7,982 bases of DNA, from the NCBI GenBank assembly GCA_964412455.1, contig CAYPOT010000130.1, positions 1 through 7,982 of the forward strand, given 5' to 3'. The first letter of the stretch is position 1, and each line of letters opens with the position of its first letter. The notes under the pieces are model-generated. The model was not told the DNA's origin. It searched no databases and worked only from the letters and a program-made list of their open reading frames with translations. The position numbers were made by a program, and so were the translations under genes. Positions 1 through 6,267 of the stretch are shown here, one piece after another. Source of the stretch: JAAXXJ01 sp964412455. Lineage in GTDB: Bacteria; Nitrospirota; UBA9217.

Positions 1-63
1 TTCACGCATTTTTTTCTCTGAATCATGAAAGCGGAGTTCTTACGAGATTATCAAAGAAGGCTT

Positions 64-92
64 TTAAGGAAAAAAGTTCTGCCTGATATAAC
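64..92 (+). promoter_or_regulatory. Candidate extended -10 promoter for the first gene
   Basis: The string TGATATAAC at 84-92 is an extended -10 (TGN followed by TATAAC, 5 of 6 to consensus). A weak -35-like TTAAGG lies at 64-69 with a 17-nt spacer. It is about 90 nt upstream of the ATG at 180, so the leader would include the hairpin at 129-148. This is consensus matching by eye only. Confidence 0.35.
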
Positions 93-128
93 CAATGCTC
101 ATGGACTTTCAACCAGCGGCTCAAGATC

Positions 129-148
129 GTCGCACGGAATCGTGCGAC
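129..148 (+). promoter_or_regulatory. Perfect 8-bp hairpin in the leader of the first gene
   Basis: GTCGCACG, a 4-nt loop GAAT, then CGTGCGAC form a perfect stem ending 31 nt before the start codon at 180. There is no T run after it, so it does not look like an intrinsic terminator. It could be an operator dyad or an mRNA leader structure. Confidence 0.45.
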
Positions 149-179
149 TTGTCCGCGCATAATCGCCCTGAGGTGATAC

Positions 180-698
180 ATGGCCAACAAGGCAGAAGAA
201 TCCGTAAAATCAACGCTAGCGGGTAACATCGAAGAAGACGATGCAGCCGAGACCTTTCAGGCCTACTTTGAGTACAACAGAATTCTGCGAACAGGGTTCG
301 TCGCTTTTGGAGTAGGCGGACCGGCACTGTTCTTGGTAAACGACAAGATCGCTGCTCGTCTCGCGGAGGCGCACCAGCTGAAAGTTGTAGTCGTACTATT
401 CTTGATCGGCGCGGCCTCCCAAGTCTTAGGCGCTTTCATTAATAAAATCGCCAACTGGTACGTGTACCAGTCAACCATGGACAACGAAGTAAAAGGGAGC
501 AAGCGTCATGAAGCTGCAGAATGGCTCGTCAGTCAATTCTGGCCGGACATTGTTTTGGACATTGGAACGATCGCGGCATTCGGATATGCAGCATGGCTGA
601 TACTCACCGTATTTGCGGGAAACGGCAACCGGCATCTGGTGCGTCTGGGTCTGTGCAAGGACTTTGTCTATATATGGACCGTATGGGGTCGGGCTTGA
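180..698 (+). CDS. Unrecognised small integral membrane protein (172 aa)
   Basis: I do not recognise a named family. The ATG at 180 is supported by a GAGGTGA ribosome-binding site at 170-176. The N-terminus (residues 1-30) is acidic and soluble. Hydrophobic segments lie at about 38-54 (with the motif FGVGGPALFLVN), 68-88 and 124-146, so three membrane passes are likely. A charged stretch with KGSKRHEAAEW at about 105-115 lies between the second and third passes. The FGVGGPALFLVN stretch recalls bacterial hypothetical membrane proteins, but this is a memory-based impression. The last 25 or so residues are basic and aromatic (GLCKDFVYIWTVWGRA) and may be a divergent or frameshifted tail. It stands alone, with a leader hairpin upstream and a transposon-like element downstream. 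Confidence 0.75.
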   Translation: MANKAEESVKSTLAGNIEEDDAAETFQAYFEYNRILRTGFVAFGVGGPALFLVNDKIAARLAEAHQLKVVVVLFLIGAASQVLGAFINKIANWYVYQSTMDNEVKGSKRHEAAEWLVSQFWPDIVLDIGTIAAFGYAAWLILTVFAGNGNRHLVRLGLCKDFVYIWTVWGRA

Positions 699-1016
699 AT
701 TGGTGACTTATTGCCTTTCAACCCCTTTAACACCATCCGGACTTCCCGGTCGTTCTGTCGGTTTCAGCCTGTAGTCCTCACCTGCATCACTTCGCTATAG
801 AACTGGCGGGTCTAAAGGTCGTATAATTTTAGCAGTTTGCTGAAAAAGCCCCGATTTGTTATTGCGAGGAGCGTTTTTTGCGACGCGGCAATCTCGACGT
901 GCTTGATAATCTTAACTACGAGTTTGCTTCGCTTCGCTCGCAAAGACAGGAAAAAGACTTTTTCAGCGGCCTGTTAGATCACGTGTGGACTTTTAATCAA
1001 ATCCAAGGAGGATATA
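699..1016. other. 318-bp gene-free gap between two membrane-protein genes
   Basis: No credible gene. Positions 699-828 are plain sequence with no clear terminator. A -10-like TATAAT sits at 822-827 without a recognisable -35, immediately left of the inverted-repeat element at 829-977. The remaining 978-1016 is the leader of the YIP1 gene, with a CACGTG palindrome near 981-986 and the ribosome-binding site at 1005-1011. Confidence 0.6.
829..977. mobile_element. MITE-like element with imperfect 22-bp terminal inverted repeats
   Basis: The ends at 829-850 and 956-977 are inverted copies matching at 16 of 22 positions, with a perfect 10-bp core (GCTGAAAAAG at 839-848, CTTTTTCAGC at 958-967). Inside is a second, looser inverted pair: TTGCGAGGAGCG near 862-873 and GCTTCGCTCGCAA near 931-943. 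The interior carries no ORF. The TTGCGAGGAGCG...CGGCAATCTC interior resembles an intergenic repeat I have seen in Nitrospirota and deltaproteobacterial genomes (recollection, not a search). It ends 39 bp before the YIP1 start and may have replaced or supplied that gene's promoter. Confidence 0.6.
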
Positions 1017-1550
1017 ATGGCGAATTTTCAAGATCGTATTATTCGAGCCGCTAAACTGGACGTTCACCTCTATGAGGAGGTCGAGGCTGACAAGAAGGCA
1101 ATGAGTCAGGCCATGTGGGTTGTTATTCTCTCCAGTATCGCGGCTGGGGTAGGAAGTATTGCAAGCGGAGGATTAAGCGGGCTTTTCATAGGAACGATCT
1201 TCTCTCTTCTCGGGTGGTATATTTGGGCATATCTCACGTACATTATTGGGGTGAAGCTCCTTCCCGAGCCGCAGACCAAAGCAAACCATAGTGAGTTGTT
1301 GCGCACGATCGGCTTTTCAAGCTCCCCTGGCATGATCCGAGTAGTCGGTATCATCCCCGGGCTGACGGAAGTCGTTTTTTTAGTTGCCGCTATCTGGATG
1401 CTGGTGGCAATGGTGATCGCGGTCAGACAGGCTCTTGATTATAAGAGCACCTTACGAGCGGTTGGGGTTTGTGCGATCGGCTGGATCATTCAAGCGGCAA
1501 TCCTCATGCTGGTGTTTTCTCTTTTTGGTGGTGCCGCACAACCTGTCTGA
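1017..1550 (+). CDS. YIP1-family integral membrane protein (177 aa)
   Basis: The protein has the layout of bacterial YIP1-domain proteins: a short soluble N-terminus starting MANFQDRIIRAAKL and a conserved-looking YEEVEAD segment (19-25). Membrane segments follow at about 33-54, 56-80, 117-137 and 146-170, with a shorter hydrophobic stretch near 104-115. In family members a polar loop with a proline- and glycine-rich FSSSPG-type motif follows the second pass; here it is GFSSSPGMIRVVGIIPG (99-115). The ATG at 1017 has an excellent AAGGAGG ribosome-binding site at 1005-1011. The cellular role of bacterial members is unknown; eukaryotic Yip1 acts in vesicle traffic, which cannot be transferred. 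It converges with lpxC; the stem-loop at 1587-1614 lies between them. Confidence 0.85.
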   Translation: MANFQDRIIRAAKLDVHLYEEVEADKKAMSQAMWVVILSSIAAGVGSIASGGLSGLFIGTIFSLLGWYIWAYLTYIIGVKLLPEPQTKANHSELLRTIGFSSSPGMIRVVGIIPGLTEVVFLVAAIWMLVAMVIAVRQALDYKSTLRAVGVCAIGWIIQAAILMLVFSLFGGAAQPV

Positions 1551-1577
1551 TCTCAGAATTTAAAAGTTCAAGAGCGG

Positions 1578-1614
1578 AAAAAAGAACGCCGGTCATGATC
1601 CCACATGACCGGCG
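1578..1614 (-). terminator. Intrinsic terminator of lpxC
   Basis: CGCCGGTCATG (1587-1597), a 6-nt loop, then CATGACCGGCG (1604-1614) form a perfect 11-bp stem. On the minus strand it is followed by TTCTTTTTTC (complement of 1577-1586), giving the usual stem plus T-run, 30 nt past the lpxC stop. On the plus strand there is no T-run, so it would stop the convergent YIP1 transcript only weakly. Confidence 0.85.
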
Positions 1615-1644
1615 CGTTGCTGTTCCCACCTGGTTACGTCATTC

Positions 1645-2556
1645 CTACATCGCTGCGCTTTCCTGGAACACGGCATGTTCGCGCCGTGCAGTTGTTCTCT
1701 CCGGCTCACCTACCACTACCCAGTGCGTCGGGCTTTCCATGAGCTTTTTCACCATGGCTGCGTTCAGACCGTGGCCGGCCTTGTGCGCGACGACGTGTCC
1801 GACGACCGGCATGCCCACCAGCGAAAGGTCGCCGAGGATATCGAGGATCTTGTGCCGCACGAACTCGTCGTGGTACCGAAGCCCTTCCTGGTTCAGCACC
1901 CTGTCCGGTCCGAGGACCACCGCGTTCTCCAGGGACCCGCCCCTGGCAAGGCCGTTTGCCTGGAGCATCTGGACGTCGCTCAGGAACCCGAAGGTGCGTG
2001 CGGCGGAAATATCGCGGATGAAATTTTCCTCGGAGAACTGGTACGTGAGGCTCTGCTCCCTCAGCAAGGGGTGGTCGAAGTCGATAAAGTAGGAGATGCC
2101 CGGCGATTCCGCAGGCCAGATCGCCAGCTGTTTGCTCCCGTTCCGCACGAACAGGGGTTTCGTGACCTTGAGCACCGTCTGGAGCCTGTCCTGAAGCTGG
2201 ATCCCGGCATCGGCGATCAACCGCACAAAGGGGGCGGCGCTGCCGTCCATGATCGGTACCTCGTCGGAATCGAGCTCGACGAACAGATTGGAGATGCCAA
2301 GCCCGGCCAGAGCGCCGAGCAGGTGTTCCACGGTCTGGACCATTGCGCCATGCTGCCGCAGGGTCGTCGCGTAGCTCGTGGCCGCGGTATTGGCCGCGAT
2401 GGCCGCGATCTCCGTTCCGCCCAGGTCGGTGCGAACGAATATGATGCCGCTGTCTGCCGGCGCGGGCTTGAGCAGCATGTTCACCCGCTTGCCTGAATGG
2501 AGGCCGATGCCCGCGCAGGGTATCGAGTTTTGTATGGTCCGTTGGTTTCTGAGCAT
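1645..2556 (-). CDS. lpxC: UDP-3-O-acyl-N-acetylglucosamine deacetylase LpxC
   Basis: Zinc-dependent deacetylase catalysing the committed step of lipid A synthesis in the cytoplasm. At 303 residues it matches the usual length (about 305 in E. coli). Key motifs are all present: IGLHSG at 17-22; VEHLLGAL with the catalytic Glu77 and zinc-binding His78; DGSAAPF at 104-110; HKILDILGDL with zinc ligands His235 and Asp239 plus Lys236 and Asp243; and HKAGHGLN with the general-acid His262. The ATG at 2556 gives the family-standard N-terminus (NQRTIQNSI...GIGLHSGK); the ribosome-binding site is modest (AAAGGGAAG). It is not next to ftsZ, lpxA or fabZ but stands alone on the minus strand, with its own terminator and a structured 5' region. 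No catalytic residue is missing. Confidence 0.97.
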   Translation of the reverse strand: MLRNQRTIQNSIPCAGIGLHSGKRVNMLLKPAPADSGIIFVRTDLGGTEIAAIAANTAATSYATTLRQHGAMVQTVEHLLGALAGLGISNLFVELDSDEVPIMDGSAAPFVRLIADAGIQLQDRLQTVLKVTKPLFVRNGSKQLAIWPAESPGISYFIDFDHPLLREQSLTYQFSEENFIRDISAARTFGFLSDVQMLQANGLARGGSLENAVVLGPDRVLNQEGLRYHDEFVRHKILDILGDLSLVGMPVVGHVVAHKAGHGLNAAMVKKLMESPTHWVVVGEPERTTARREHAVFQESAAM

Positions 2557-2670
2557 GATGATCTTCCCTTTCTTCGGTACTATTTAGCAAGACCTATGCC
2601 ACCACAGAGGACCATAAAGCTCAAAGAAGTCAATCAGTTAGATACGGATATTGACCGTCATTTCGTGGCA

Positions 2671-2694
2671 ATAAAGCCACAGTAGGGGCTTTAT
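2671..2694 (-). promoter_or_regulatory. Stem-loop in the lpxC 5' region
   Basis: ATAAAGCC (2671-2678), an 8-nt loop and GGCTTTAT (2687-2694) form a perfect 8-bp stem about 115 nt upstream of the lpxC start. An overlapping GTGGC...GCCAC pairing (2666-2670 with 2676-2680) is mutually exclusive with it on the plus strand. No T-run follows on either strand, so this is not a standard terminator. A role in lpxC leader structure or protein binding is conjecture. Confidence 0.35.
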
Positions 2695-2705
2695 GTTGGT
2701 ATTTT

Positions 2706-2743
2706 ACGACACGTCACTATCTCTGCGACAGTTCTCGTGTCGT
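2706..2743. repeat. Inverted repeat ACGACACG / CGTGTCGT
   Basis: A perfect 8-bp inverted repeat (2706-2713 and 2736-2743) with a 22-nt spacer that itself contains a further GCGACA. Two half-sites spaced about three helical turns centre-to-centre in a divergent promoter region suit a dimeric regulator, but no cognate regulator is visible. Confidence 0.35.
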
Positions 2744-2757
2744 TCTCCTTATAGAGT

Positions 2758-2783
2758 AGGGGTAACCCTGTGTGGTTACCCCT
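2758..2783. repeat. Perfect 10-bp stem-loop AGGGGTAACC / GGTTACCCCT
   Basis: Arms at 2758-2767 and 2774-2783 with a 6-nt loop CTGTGT. No T-run follows on either strand. It is isolated from any gene end, so it is either a relic of a mobile element end, a leader structure, or a terminator that has lost its U-tract. Confidence 0.45.
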
Positions 2784-2933
2784 GATCAGGTCGGCCACGC
2801 AGGATCGCCCCTGCAATATTTAAAACCCTCGCATACCTCGCGTCTGATGCCTTGCCCCGTGACGTTATGAAGATTTCCCCCACTGTTCGCCCATCTGACG
2901 ATACAAGCCCCTGATTGCCTTCCCTGTTTCCCA

Positions 2934-2963
2934 TTGACACATCGTAAGAGAGTGTGATAGATT
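2934..2963 (+). promoter_or_regulatory. Sigma-70-type promoter for the TPR-oppD-oppF unit
   Basis: A perfect -35 TTGACA at 2934-2939 is followed after 18 nt by TAGATT (2958-2963, 4 of 6 to TATAAT). The expected start point near 2970 gives a leader of about 50 nt before the ATG at 3022. Its position and orientation match the downstream unit. Confidence 0.55.
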
Positions 2964-3021
2964 TTTTATATCTTGTCGGATCGGCAGGGATCAACAGACA
3001 CAGGGACTTCCCGGAGGGAAC

Positions 3022-3729
3022 ATGGCCGTCAATTTTGATGAACTCTACGAACAGGGCATGGAAACCTTCACCAAGGGCGACTACGCTGCTGCCGAAAGCC
3101 TGTTCCACCGGATCCTGGCCATCAATCCCCGTTTCGCCGACATCCAGAACAAGCTGGGCATCATCTACAATCAGACCAACAGGATGGAGCTCGCGGCAAA
3201 GTCATTCGAAGCCGCCCTCGAGCTCAATCCCGGCTATACCGAGGCCTCGCTCAACCTTGCGATCACCTACAGCGACCTGGGGCAGTACGACAAGGCGCGC
3301 GAGGTCTTCGAGAGCGCGGCCCGCATCAGCAAGACCGGCTCCGGCGTTATCGATCCCTTCATCAAGGGAAAGCTCGCGAACGAGCACCTGAAGATCGGCA
3401 CCATCTATGCCGATCTGAACCTTCTCGACGAGGCCATCGAAGAGTACGAGAAGGCGATCCGTCTCGCGCCGAACTTCGCGGACATCATCACCCGGCTCGG
3501 GATCGCCTACCGCGAGAAGGGCCAGTACGACGAGGCCATCAACCAGTTCAACAAGGCGAAGGAAGTGAACGCGCGCTTCATCTCCGCCCGGGTGCACCTC
3601 GGGCTCACCTATTACTCCCGCGGGTTCTACGGTCTTGCCGAGGAAGAGTGGCAGGAAGCGCTCAAGATCGACCCGGACAACGCCGCGGTGAAGACCTATC
3701 TTAACTTCGTCAAGCCCCAGCCGTCCTGA
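3022..3729 (+). CDS. Tetratricopeptide-repeat protein (235 aa)
   Basis: Almost the whole protein is TPR: repeats at about 4-37, 38-71, 72-105, 118-151, 152-185 and 186-219. Each has the W/L-G-Y-A-F-A-P pattern, for example the unit with LGIIYNQTNRMELAAKSFEA and one with IAYREKGQYDEAINQF. A 12-residue insertion (about 106-117) breaks the array between the third and fourth units. There is no signal peptide or membrane segment, so it should be cytoplasmic and act as a protein-binding scaffold. The start at 3022 has GGAGGG at 3013-3018, somewhat close to the ATG. The stop overlaps the ribosome-binding site of the following ATPase gene, so the two are probably co-transcribed and coupled. The partner is unknown. 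Confidence 0.92.
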   Translation: MAVNFDELYEQGMETFTKGDYAAAESLFHRILAINPRFADIQNKLGIIYNQTNRMELAAKSFEAALELNPGYTEASLNLAITYSDLGQYDKAREVFESAARISKTGSGVIDPFIKGKLANEHLKIGTIYADLNLLDEAIEEYEKAIRLAPNFADIITRLGIAYREKGQYDEAINQFNKAKEVNARFISARVHLGLTYYSRGFYGLAEEEWQEALKIDPDNAAVKTYLNFVKPQPS

Positions 3730-3740
3730 GGAGCCCCGCA

Positions 3741-4700
3741 GTGGAACTTCTGGAAATAGCGGGCCTCTCCACCAGCTTCACGACCCGGTCCGGCGTCATC
3801 AAGGCTGTCGACAACGTGAGCCTCTCGCTCCGGAAGGGCCGCGTTCTCGGCCTGGTAGGCGAGTCCGGCTGCGGCAAGACCATGACCGCCCTTTCCATCC
3901 TCAACCTCGTCCCGCCGCCCGGCAGGATCACCGCCGGGAAGATCCTGTTCGAAGGCCGGGACCTGCTCTCGCTCCCGGACGCGGAAATGCGGAAGGTGCG
4001 CGGGGCCCGGATCTCCATGATCTTTCAGGAGCCCATGACCGCGCTGAACCCGGTGTTCACTGTCGGGAACCAGATCGGCGAGGTCCTCATCACCCACCAG
4101 GCCATCACCTCGAACGAGGCCCTGGACCGCTCCGTGGAACTGCTCCGTTCCGTAGGCATCCCCTCTCCCGAAAAACGCGTTCATGAGTATCCGCACCAGC
4201 TATCGGGCGGCATGCGTCAGCGCGTGATGATCGCCATGGCCATCGCCTGCAGGCCATCCCTGATCCTCGCCGACGAACCCACCACGGCGCTGGACGTCAC
4301 CATCCAGGCCCATATCCTCGAGCTGCTCAGCCGGATCCAGGCCGAGATGGGCATGGCGATGATATTGGTAACGCACGACCTGGGACTCATTGCCGAGCGC
4401 GCTGACGAGGTCGCGGTGATGTACGCGGGCCGTATCGTGGAGAGGACGGATACCCAGGAACTTTTCCGTGATCCCCTCCATCCCTACACGCGGGGTCTCA
4501 TGGCCTCGATCCCGCGGCCCGGCGACGCCCGGCGCGGCCGGCTCAGGACCATCCAGGGCACGGTGCCCAGGCTTTCGGACCTGCCCGAGGGTTGTACGTT
4601 CTCGCCGCGCTGCGACATCAGGATCGACCGATGCGCGACTGAACCGGAGCTTGTCGAAGTGAGGCCGGGACATTGGGTGAGGTGCTGGAAGGCGATGTGA
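3741..4700 (+). CDS. oppD: ABC importer ATPase, OppD/DppD type
   Basis: Nucleotide-binding subunit of the oligopeptide/dipeptide/nickel importer family; it hydrolyses ATP at the inner face of the inner membrane. Visible motifs: Walker A GESGCGKT (40-47), Q-loop Gln96 in FQEPMTALNP, signature LSGGM (154-158), Walker B LILADEP with Glu179, D-loop ALD, and switch His212 in LVTHDL. The C-terminal oligopeptide-transporter domain has HPYTRGLM (247-254) and four cysteines (285, 291, 298, 315). This pattern is known in OppD/DppD proteins and linked to an Fe-S cluster in at least one DppD. The start is GTG at 3741, with GAGGAG at 3728-3733 overlapping the TPR stop; 319 residues is normal. Opp, Dpp and Nik-type substrates cannot be told apart from sequence. 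No permease or binding protein is nearby. Confidence 0.93.
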   Translation: MELLEIAGLSTSFTTRSGVIKAVDNVSLSLRKGRVLGLVGESGCGKTMTALSILNLVPPPGRITAGKILFEGRDLLSLPDAEMRKVRGARISMIFQEPMTALNPVFTVGNQIGEVLITHQAITSNEALDRSVELLRSVGIPSPEKRVHEYPHQLSGGMRQRVMIAMAIACRPSLILADEPTTALDVTIQAHILELLSRIQAEMGMAMILVTHDLGLIAERADEVAVMYAGRIVERTDTQELFRDPLHPYTRGLMASIPRPGDARRGRLRTIQGTVPRLSDLPEGCTFSPRCDIRIDRCATEPELVEVRPGHWVRCWKAM

Positions 4701-4705
4701 ACCAA

Positions 4706-4736
4706 TTGCGGAGTGCGGATTTCGGATTGCGGAATG
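4706..4736 (+). repeat. Degenerate TTGCGGA / GGATTTCGGAT intergenic repeat
   Basis: Two copies of TTGCGGA (4706-4712, 4727-4733) flank GTGCGGATTTCGGA. The block starts 5 bp after the oppD stop. The pattern matches a short intergenic repeat that I recall generating spurious SAIRNPHSAI-like ORFs in Nitrospirota/deltaproteobacteria; this is recollection. Confidence 0.45.
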
Positions 4737-4754
4737 AACAACAAGGACGGTTTT

Positions 4755-4784
4755 ACCGCAGAGGGCGCAGAGAGCGCGGAGAAA
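4755..4784 (+). repeat. Short tandem GCGCAGAGA-type repeat
   Basis: Adjacent near-identical 9-mers GCGCAGAGA (4765-4773) and GCGCGGAGA (4774-4782) are preceded by ACCGCAGAGG. It is the second of three different repeat types packed between the two ATPase genes. Confidence 0.5.
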
Positions 4785-4798
4785 CGATGCAACCAACC

Positions 4799-4883
4799 GT
4801 CATCCCCGAATGTTTCAATCGGGGATCCAGGACTTTATAAGATGTAGACTGGATTCCCGCTCAGAATCGCTGCGGGAAGGACG
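4799..4883 (+). repeat. Double-hairpin palindromic repeat GTCATCCCCGAA...GCGGGAAGGACG
   Basis: Left hairpin: ATCCCCGA (4802-4809) and TCGGGGAT (4819-4826), loop 9 nt. Right hairpin: TTCCCGC (4854-4860) and GCGGGAA (4872-4878), loop 11 nt. A third pairing, ATCCAG (4825-4830) with CTGGAT (4849-4854), links them, and the outer ends GTCATCCCCG and CGGGAAGGAC are roughly inverted. This looks like a mobile palindromic unit of REP/MITE type. It ends about 20 bp before the oppF start. Confidence 0.6.
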
Positions 4884-4904
4884 AACAACAAAAGGGTTTT
4901 ATTA

Positions 4905-5867
4905 ATGAAGGAAAACATTCTTACCATCGAAAATATCTTCAAAACCTTTCCGGTCAAGACCGGTCCGGGAAAGACCGTCCACGCCCGGGCCGTTGACGGC
5001 GTGAGCCTCGCGGTGGCGCAGGGCGAAGTGGTGGGCCTCGTGGGAGAGAGCGGGTGCGGCAAATCGACGCTCGGCCGTCTCACCCTGGGCCTACTGCCGC
5101 CCACCTCGGGAAAAGTGTTCTTCCAGGGCAGGGACATCGGAACGCTGGCAAAAGAAGACCTGCGGACCCTCCGCAGGGAGATGCAGATCATCTTCCAGGA
5201 CCCCTTCGCCTCGCTGAACCCGCGCATGCGCGTCCGTGACATCGTGACCGAGCCGCTCGTGATCCACAAGCTTGCCGGCAGCCGGGAGCTCGATGAGCGC
5301 GGCGCGGCGATCCTGGCCAAGGTCGGCCTGTCCGCCGACGCACTGATGCGCTATCCTCATGAGTTCTCCGGCGGGCAGCGCCAGCGCATCGGGATCGCGC
5401 GCGCCCTCGCCAGCGGCCCGTCCTTCATCGTCGCCGATGAGCCGGTATCGGCCCTCGACGTGTCGGTCCAGGCACAGATCATAAATCTGCTTGCCGATCT
5501 CCAGAAGGACCTGGGCCTTTCGCTCCTGTTCATCGCCCACGACCTGAACGTGGTGCGCCATTTTTCCGACCGCGTGGCCGTCATGTACCTCGGGAAGATC
5601 GTCGAGATCGCCCCATCAGAGGAGATATATACCCATCCTTCCCATCCCTATACCGAGGCGCTGCTCGCCGATATCCCCGTCCCGGACCCGAACGTGAAGA
5701 AGAAACATATACTCTTGAAGGGTGACATCCCCAGCCCCACGCAGGTCCCGCCGGGATGTCGCTTCCATACACGCTGCATCCACCGTTTCGAACCCTGCGA
5801 CACTCTTGTCCCGAAGACCACGGACCTCGGGAACGGCCACTTTGTTGATTGTCATCTTAGGGGATAG
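4905..5867 (+). CDS. oppF: ABC importer ATPase, OppF/DppF type
   Basis: Second nucleotide-binding subunit, expected to pair with the OppD-like protein as a heterodimer. Motifs: Walker A GESGCGKS (47-54), Q-loop Gln98 in FQDPFASLNPR (a hallmark of the OppF/DppF branch), signature FSGGQ (154-158), Walker B FIVADEP with Glu179, D-loop ALD, and switch His212 in FIAHDL. The C-terminal domain has HPYTEALL (247-254), GDIPSP (273-278) and four cysteines (285, 291, 298, 316). Length is 320 residues, normal. The ATG at 4905 has only AAAGGG at 4891-4896. In most genomes oppD and oppF nearly overlap; here 204 bp of repeats intervene, so translational coupling is lost and a separate promoter may be needed. 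Confidence 0.93.
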   Translation: MKENILTIENIFKTFPVKTGPGKTVHARAVDGVSLAVAQGEVVGLVGESGCGKSTLGRLTLGLLPPTSGKVFFQGRDIGTLAKEDLRTLRREMQIIFQDPFASLNPRMRVRDIVTEPLVIHKLAGSRELDERGAAILAKVGLSADALMRYPHEFSGGQRQRIGIARALASGPSFIVADEPVSALDVSVQAQIINLLADLQKDLGLSLLFIAHDLNVVRHFSDRVAVMYLGKIVEIAPSEEIYTHPSHPYTEALLADIPVPDPNVKKKHILLKGDIPSPTQVPPGCRFHTRCIHRFEPCDTLVPKTTDLGNGHFVDCHLRG

Positions 5868-6119
5868 AGATCAATCCGCCACTGAACCGCCCTTTCCATT
5901 TATATAAAGCAAGCCGGAACCAAAATCTGCCACGAAGACGCTAAGTCGCGAAGAACAGCGAGAATTGCTTAAGGTGCTGTTTTAATGATTAGATTAAGGC
6001 CGTACTTTGTGTCTCGCTTAGAAGCGCCTACTTTTGGTCGTGCCTTCGTGGCAAAATATTCTTGCCGTTTTGAGTAGAATTTGATTCGTAACTAACTATT
6101 CCTGCTTGACCCACCTCAG
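5868..6119. other. Gene-free gap downstream of oppF
   Basis: No terminator is visible after oppF. The gap holds the inverted-repeat element at 5928-6053 and AT-rich sequence to 6119. An in-frame extension of the next gene back to 6106 (TTG) is possible, but it is not supported by a ribosome-binding site. Confidence 0.5.
5928..6053. mobile_element. MITE-like element with TGCCACGAAG terminal inverted repeats
   Basis: TGCCACGAAG at 5928-5937 and CTTCGTGGCA at 6044-6053 are perfect 10-bp inverted ends (11 of 12 if extended inward by two). The 126-bp unit is non-coding. The left end continues GACGCTAAGTCGCGAAGAA, typical of the CCACGAAGACACGAAG intergenic repeats seen in many environmental Gram-negatives (recollection). 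Confidence 0.5.
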
Positions 6120-6168
6120 TTCTTTTGCATTCCTATCATTAATCGCGGTTCTTTTGCAGACCTGCAAA
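6120..6168 (+). promoter_or_regulatory. Candidate upstream activator sites for the sigma-54 promoter
   Basis: TTCTTTTGCA occurs exactly twice, at 6120-6129 and 6149-6158 (29-bp period). The second copy runs into a near-perfect dyad, TTTGCAG-AC-CTGCAAA (6153-6168), centred about 78 bp upstream of the predicted start point. Dyads at roughly -80 to -150 are where enhancer-binding activators of sigma-54 bind. The activator is not in this window. Confidence 0.45.
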
Positions 6169-6212
6169 GAAATTCCCGCGGGTGTTTCCCGGAAATTCAA
6201 TGACTTACGTTT

Positions 6213-6228
6213 TGGCATGGTCTCTGCA
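6213..6228 (+). promoter_or_regulatory. Sigma-54 (RpoN) -24/-12 promoter
   Basis: TGGCATG at 6213-6219, four bases, then CTGCA at 6224-6228 fits the RpoN consensus TGGCACG-N4-TTGCA at all but two positions, including the invariant GG (6214-6215) and GC (6226-6227) with exact spacing. The predicted start near 6239 leaves a leader of about 29 nt containing the ribosome-binding site of the gene at 6268. Confidence 0.7.
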
Positions 6229-6267
6229 ATGTTCAGGGCAGAAGCGAACGAAAAGGAGGGAACGAAC

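Larger units (their letters stand above)
2557..3021. other. 465-bp divergent intergenic region between lpxC and the TPR gene
   Basis: No convincing gene. It contains two perfect stem-loops (2671-2694, 2758-2783), an 8-bp inverted repeat with a 22-nt spacer (2706-2743) and a rightward promoter (2934-2963). On the minus strand, TAAAAT (complement of about 2699-2704) is a possible lpxC -10 without a clear -35. The minus strand is also open from about 2955 to 2776, but without start or ribosome-binding site. Confidence 0.6.

Noticed and set aside
973..979. GTTAGAT at the right end of the MITE-like element as an attC core
   Set aside because: It fits GTTRRRY, but there is no matching RYYYAAC at the other end and the inverted ends are a different sequence.
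1675..2590. Long ORFs overlapping lpxC in other frames
   Set aside because: These are shadows of a GC-rich real gene; only the LpxC frame shows conserved catalytic motifs.
3202..4196. Minus-strand ORFs over the TPR and oppD genes
   Set aside because: Antisense shadows with biased composition and no motifs.
6106..6267. N-terminal extension of the first paralog to a TTG at 6106
   Set aside because: The extension would cover the sigma-54 promoter and activator dyad; the ATG at 6268 has an AAGGAGG site and gives the same length as its paralog.
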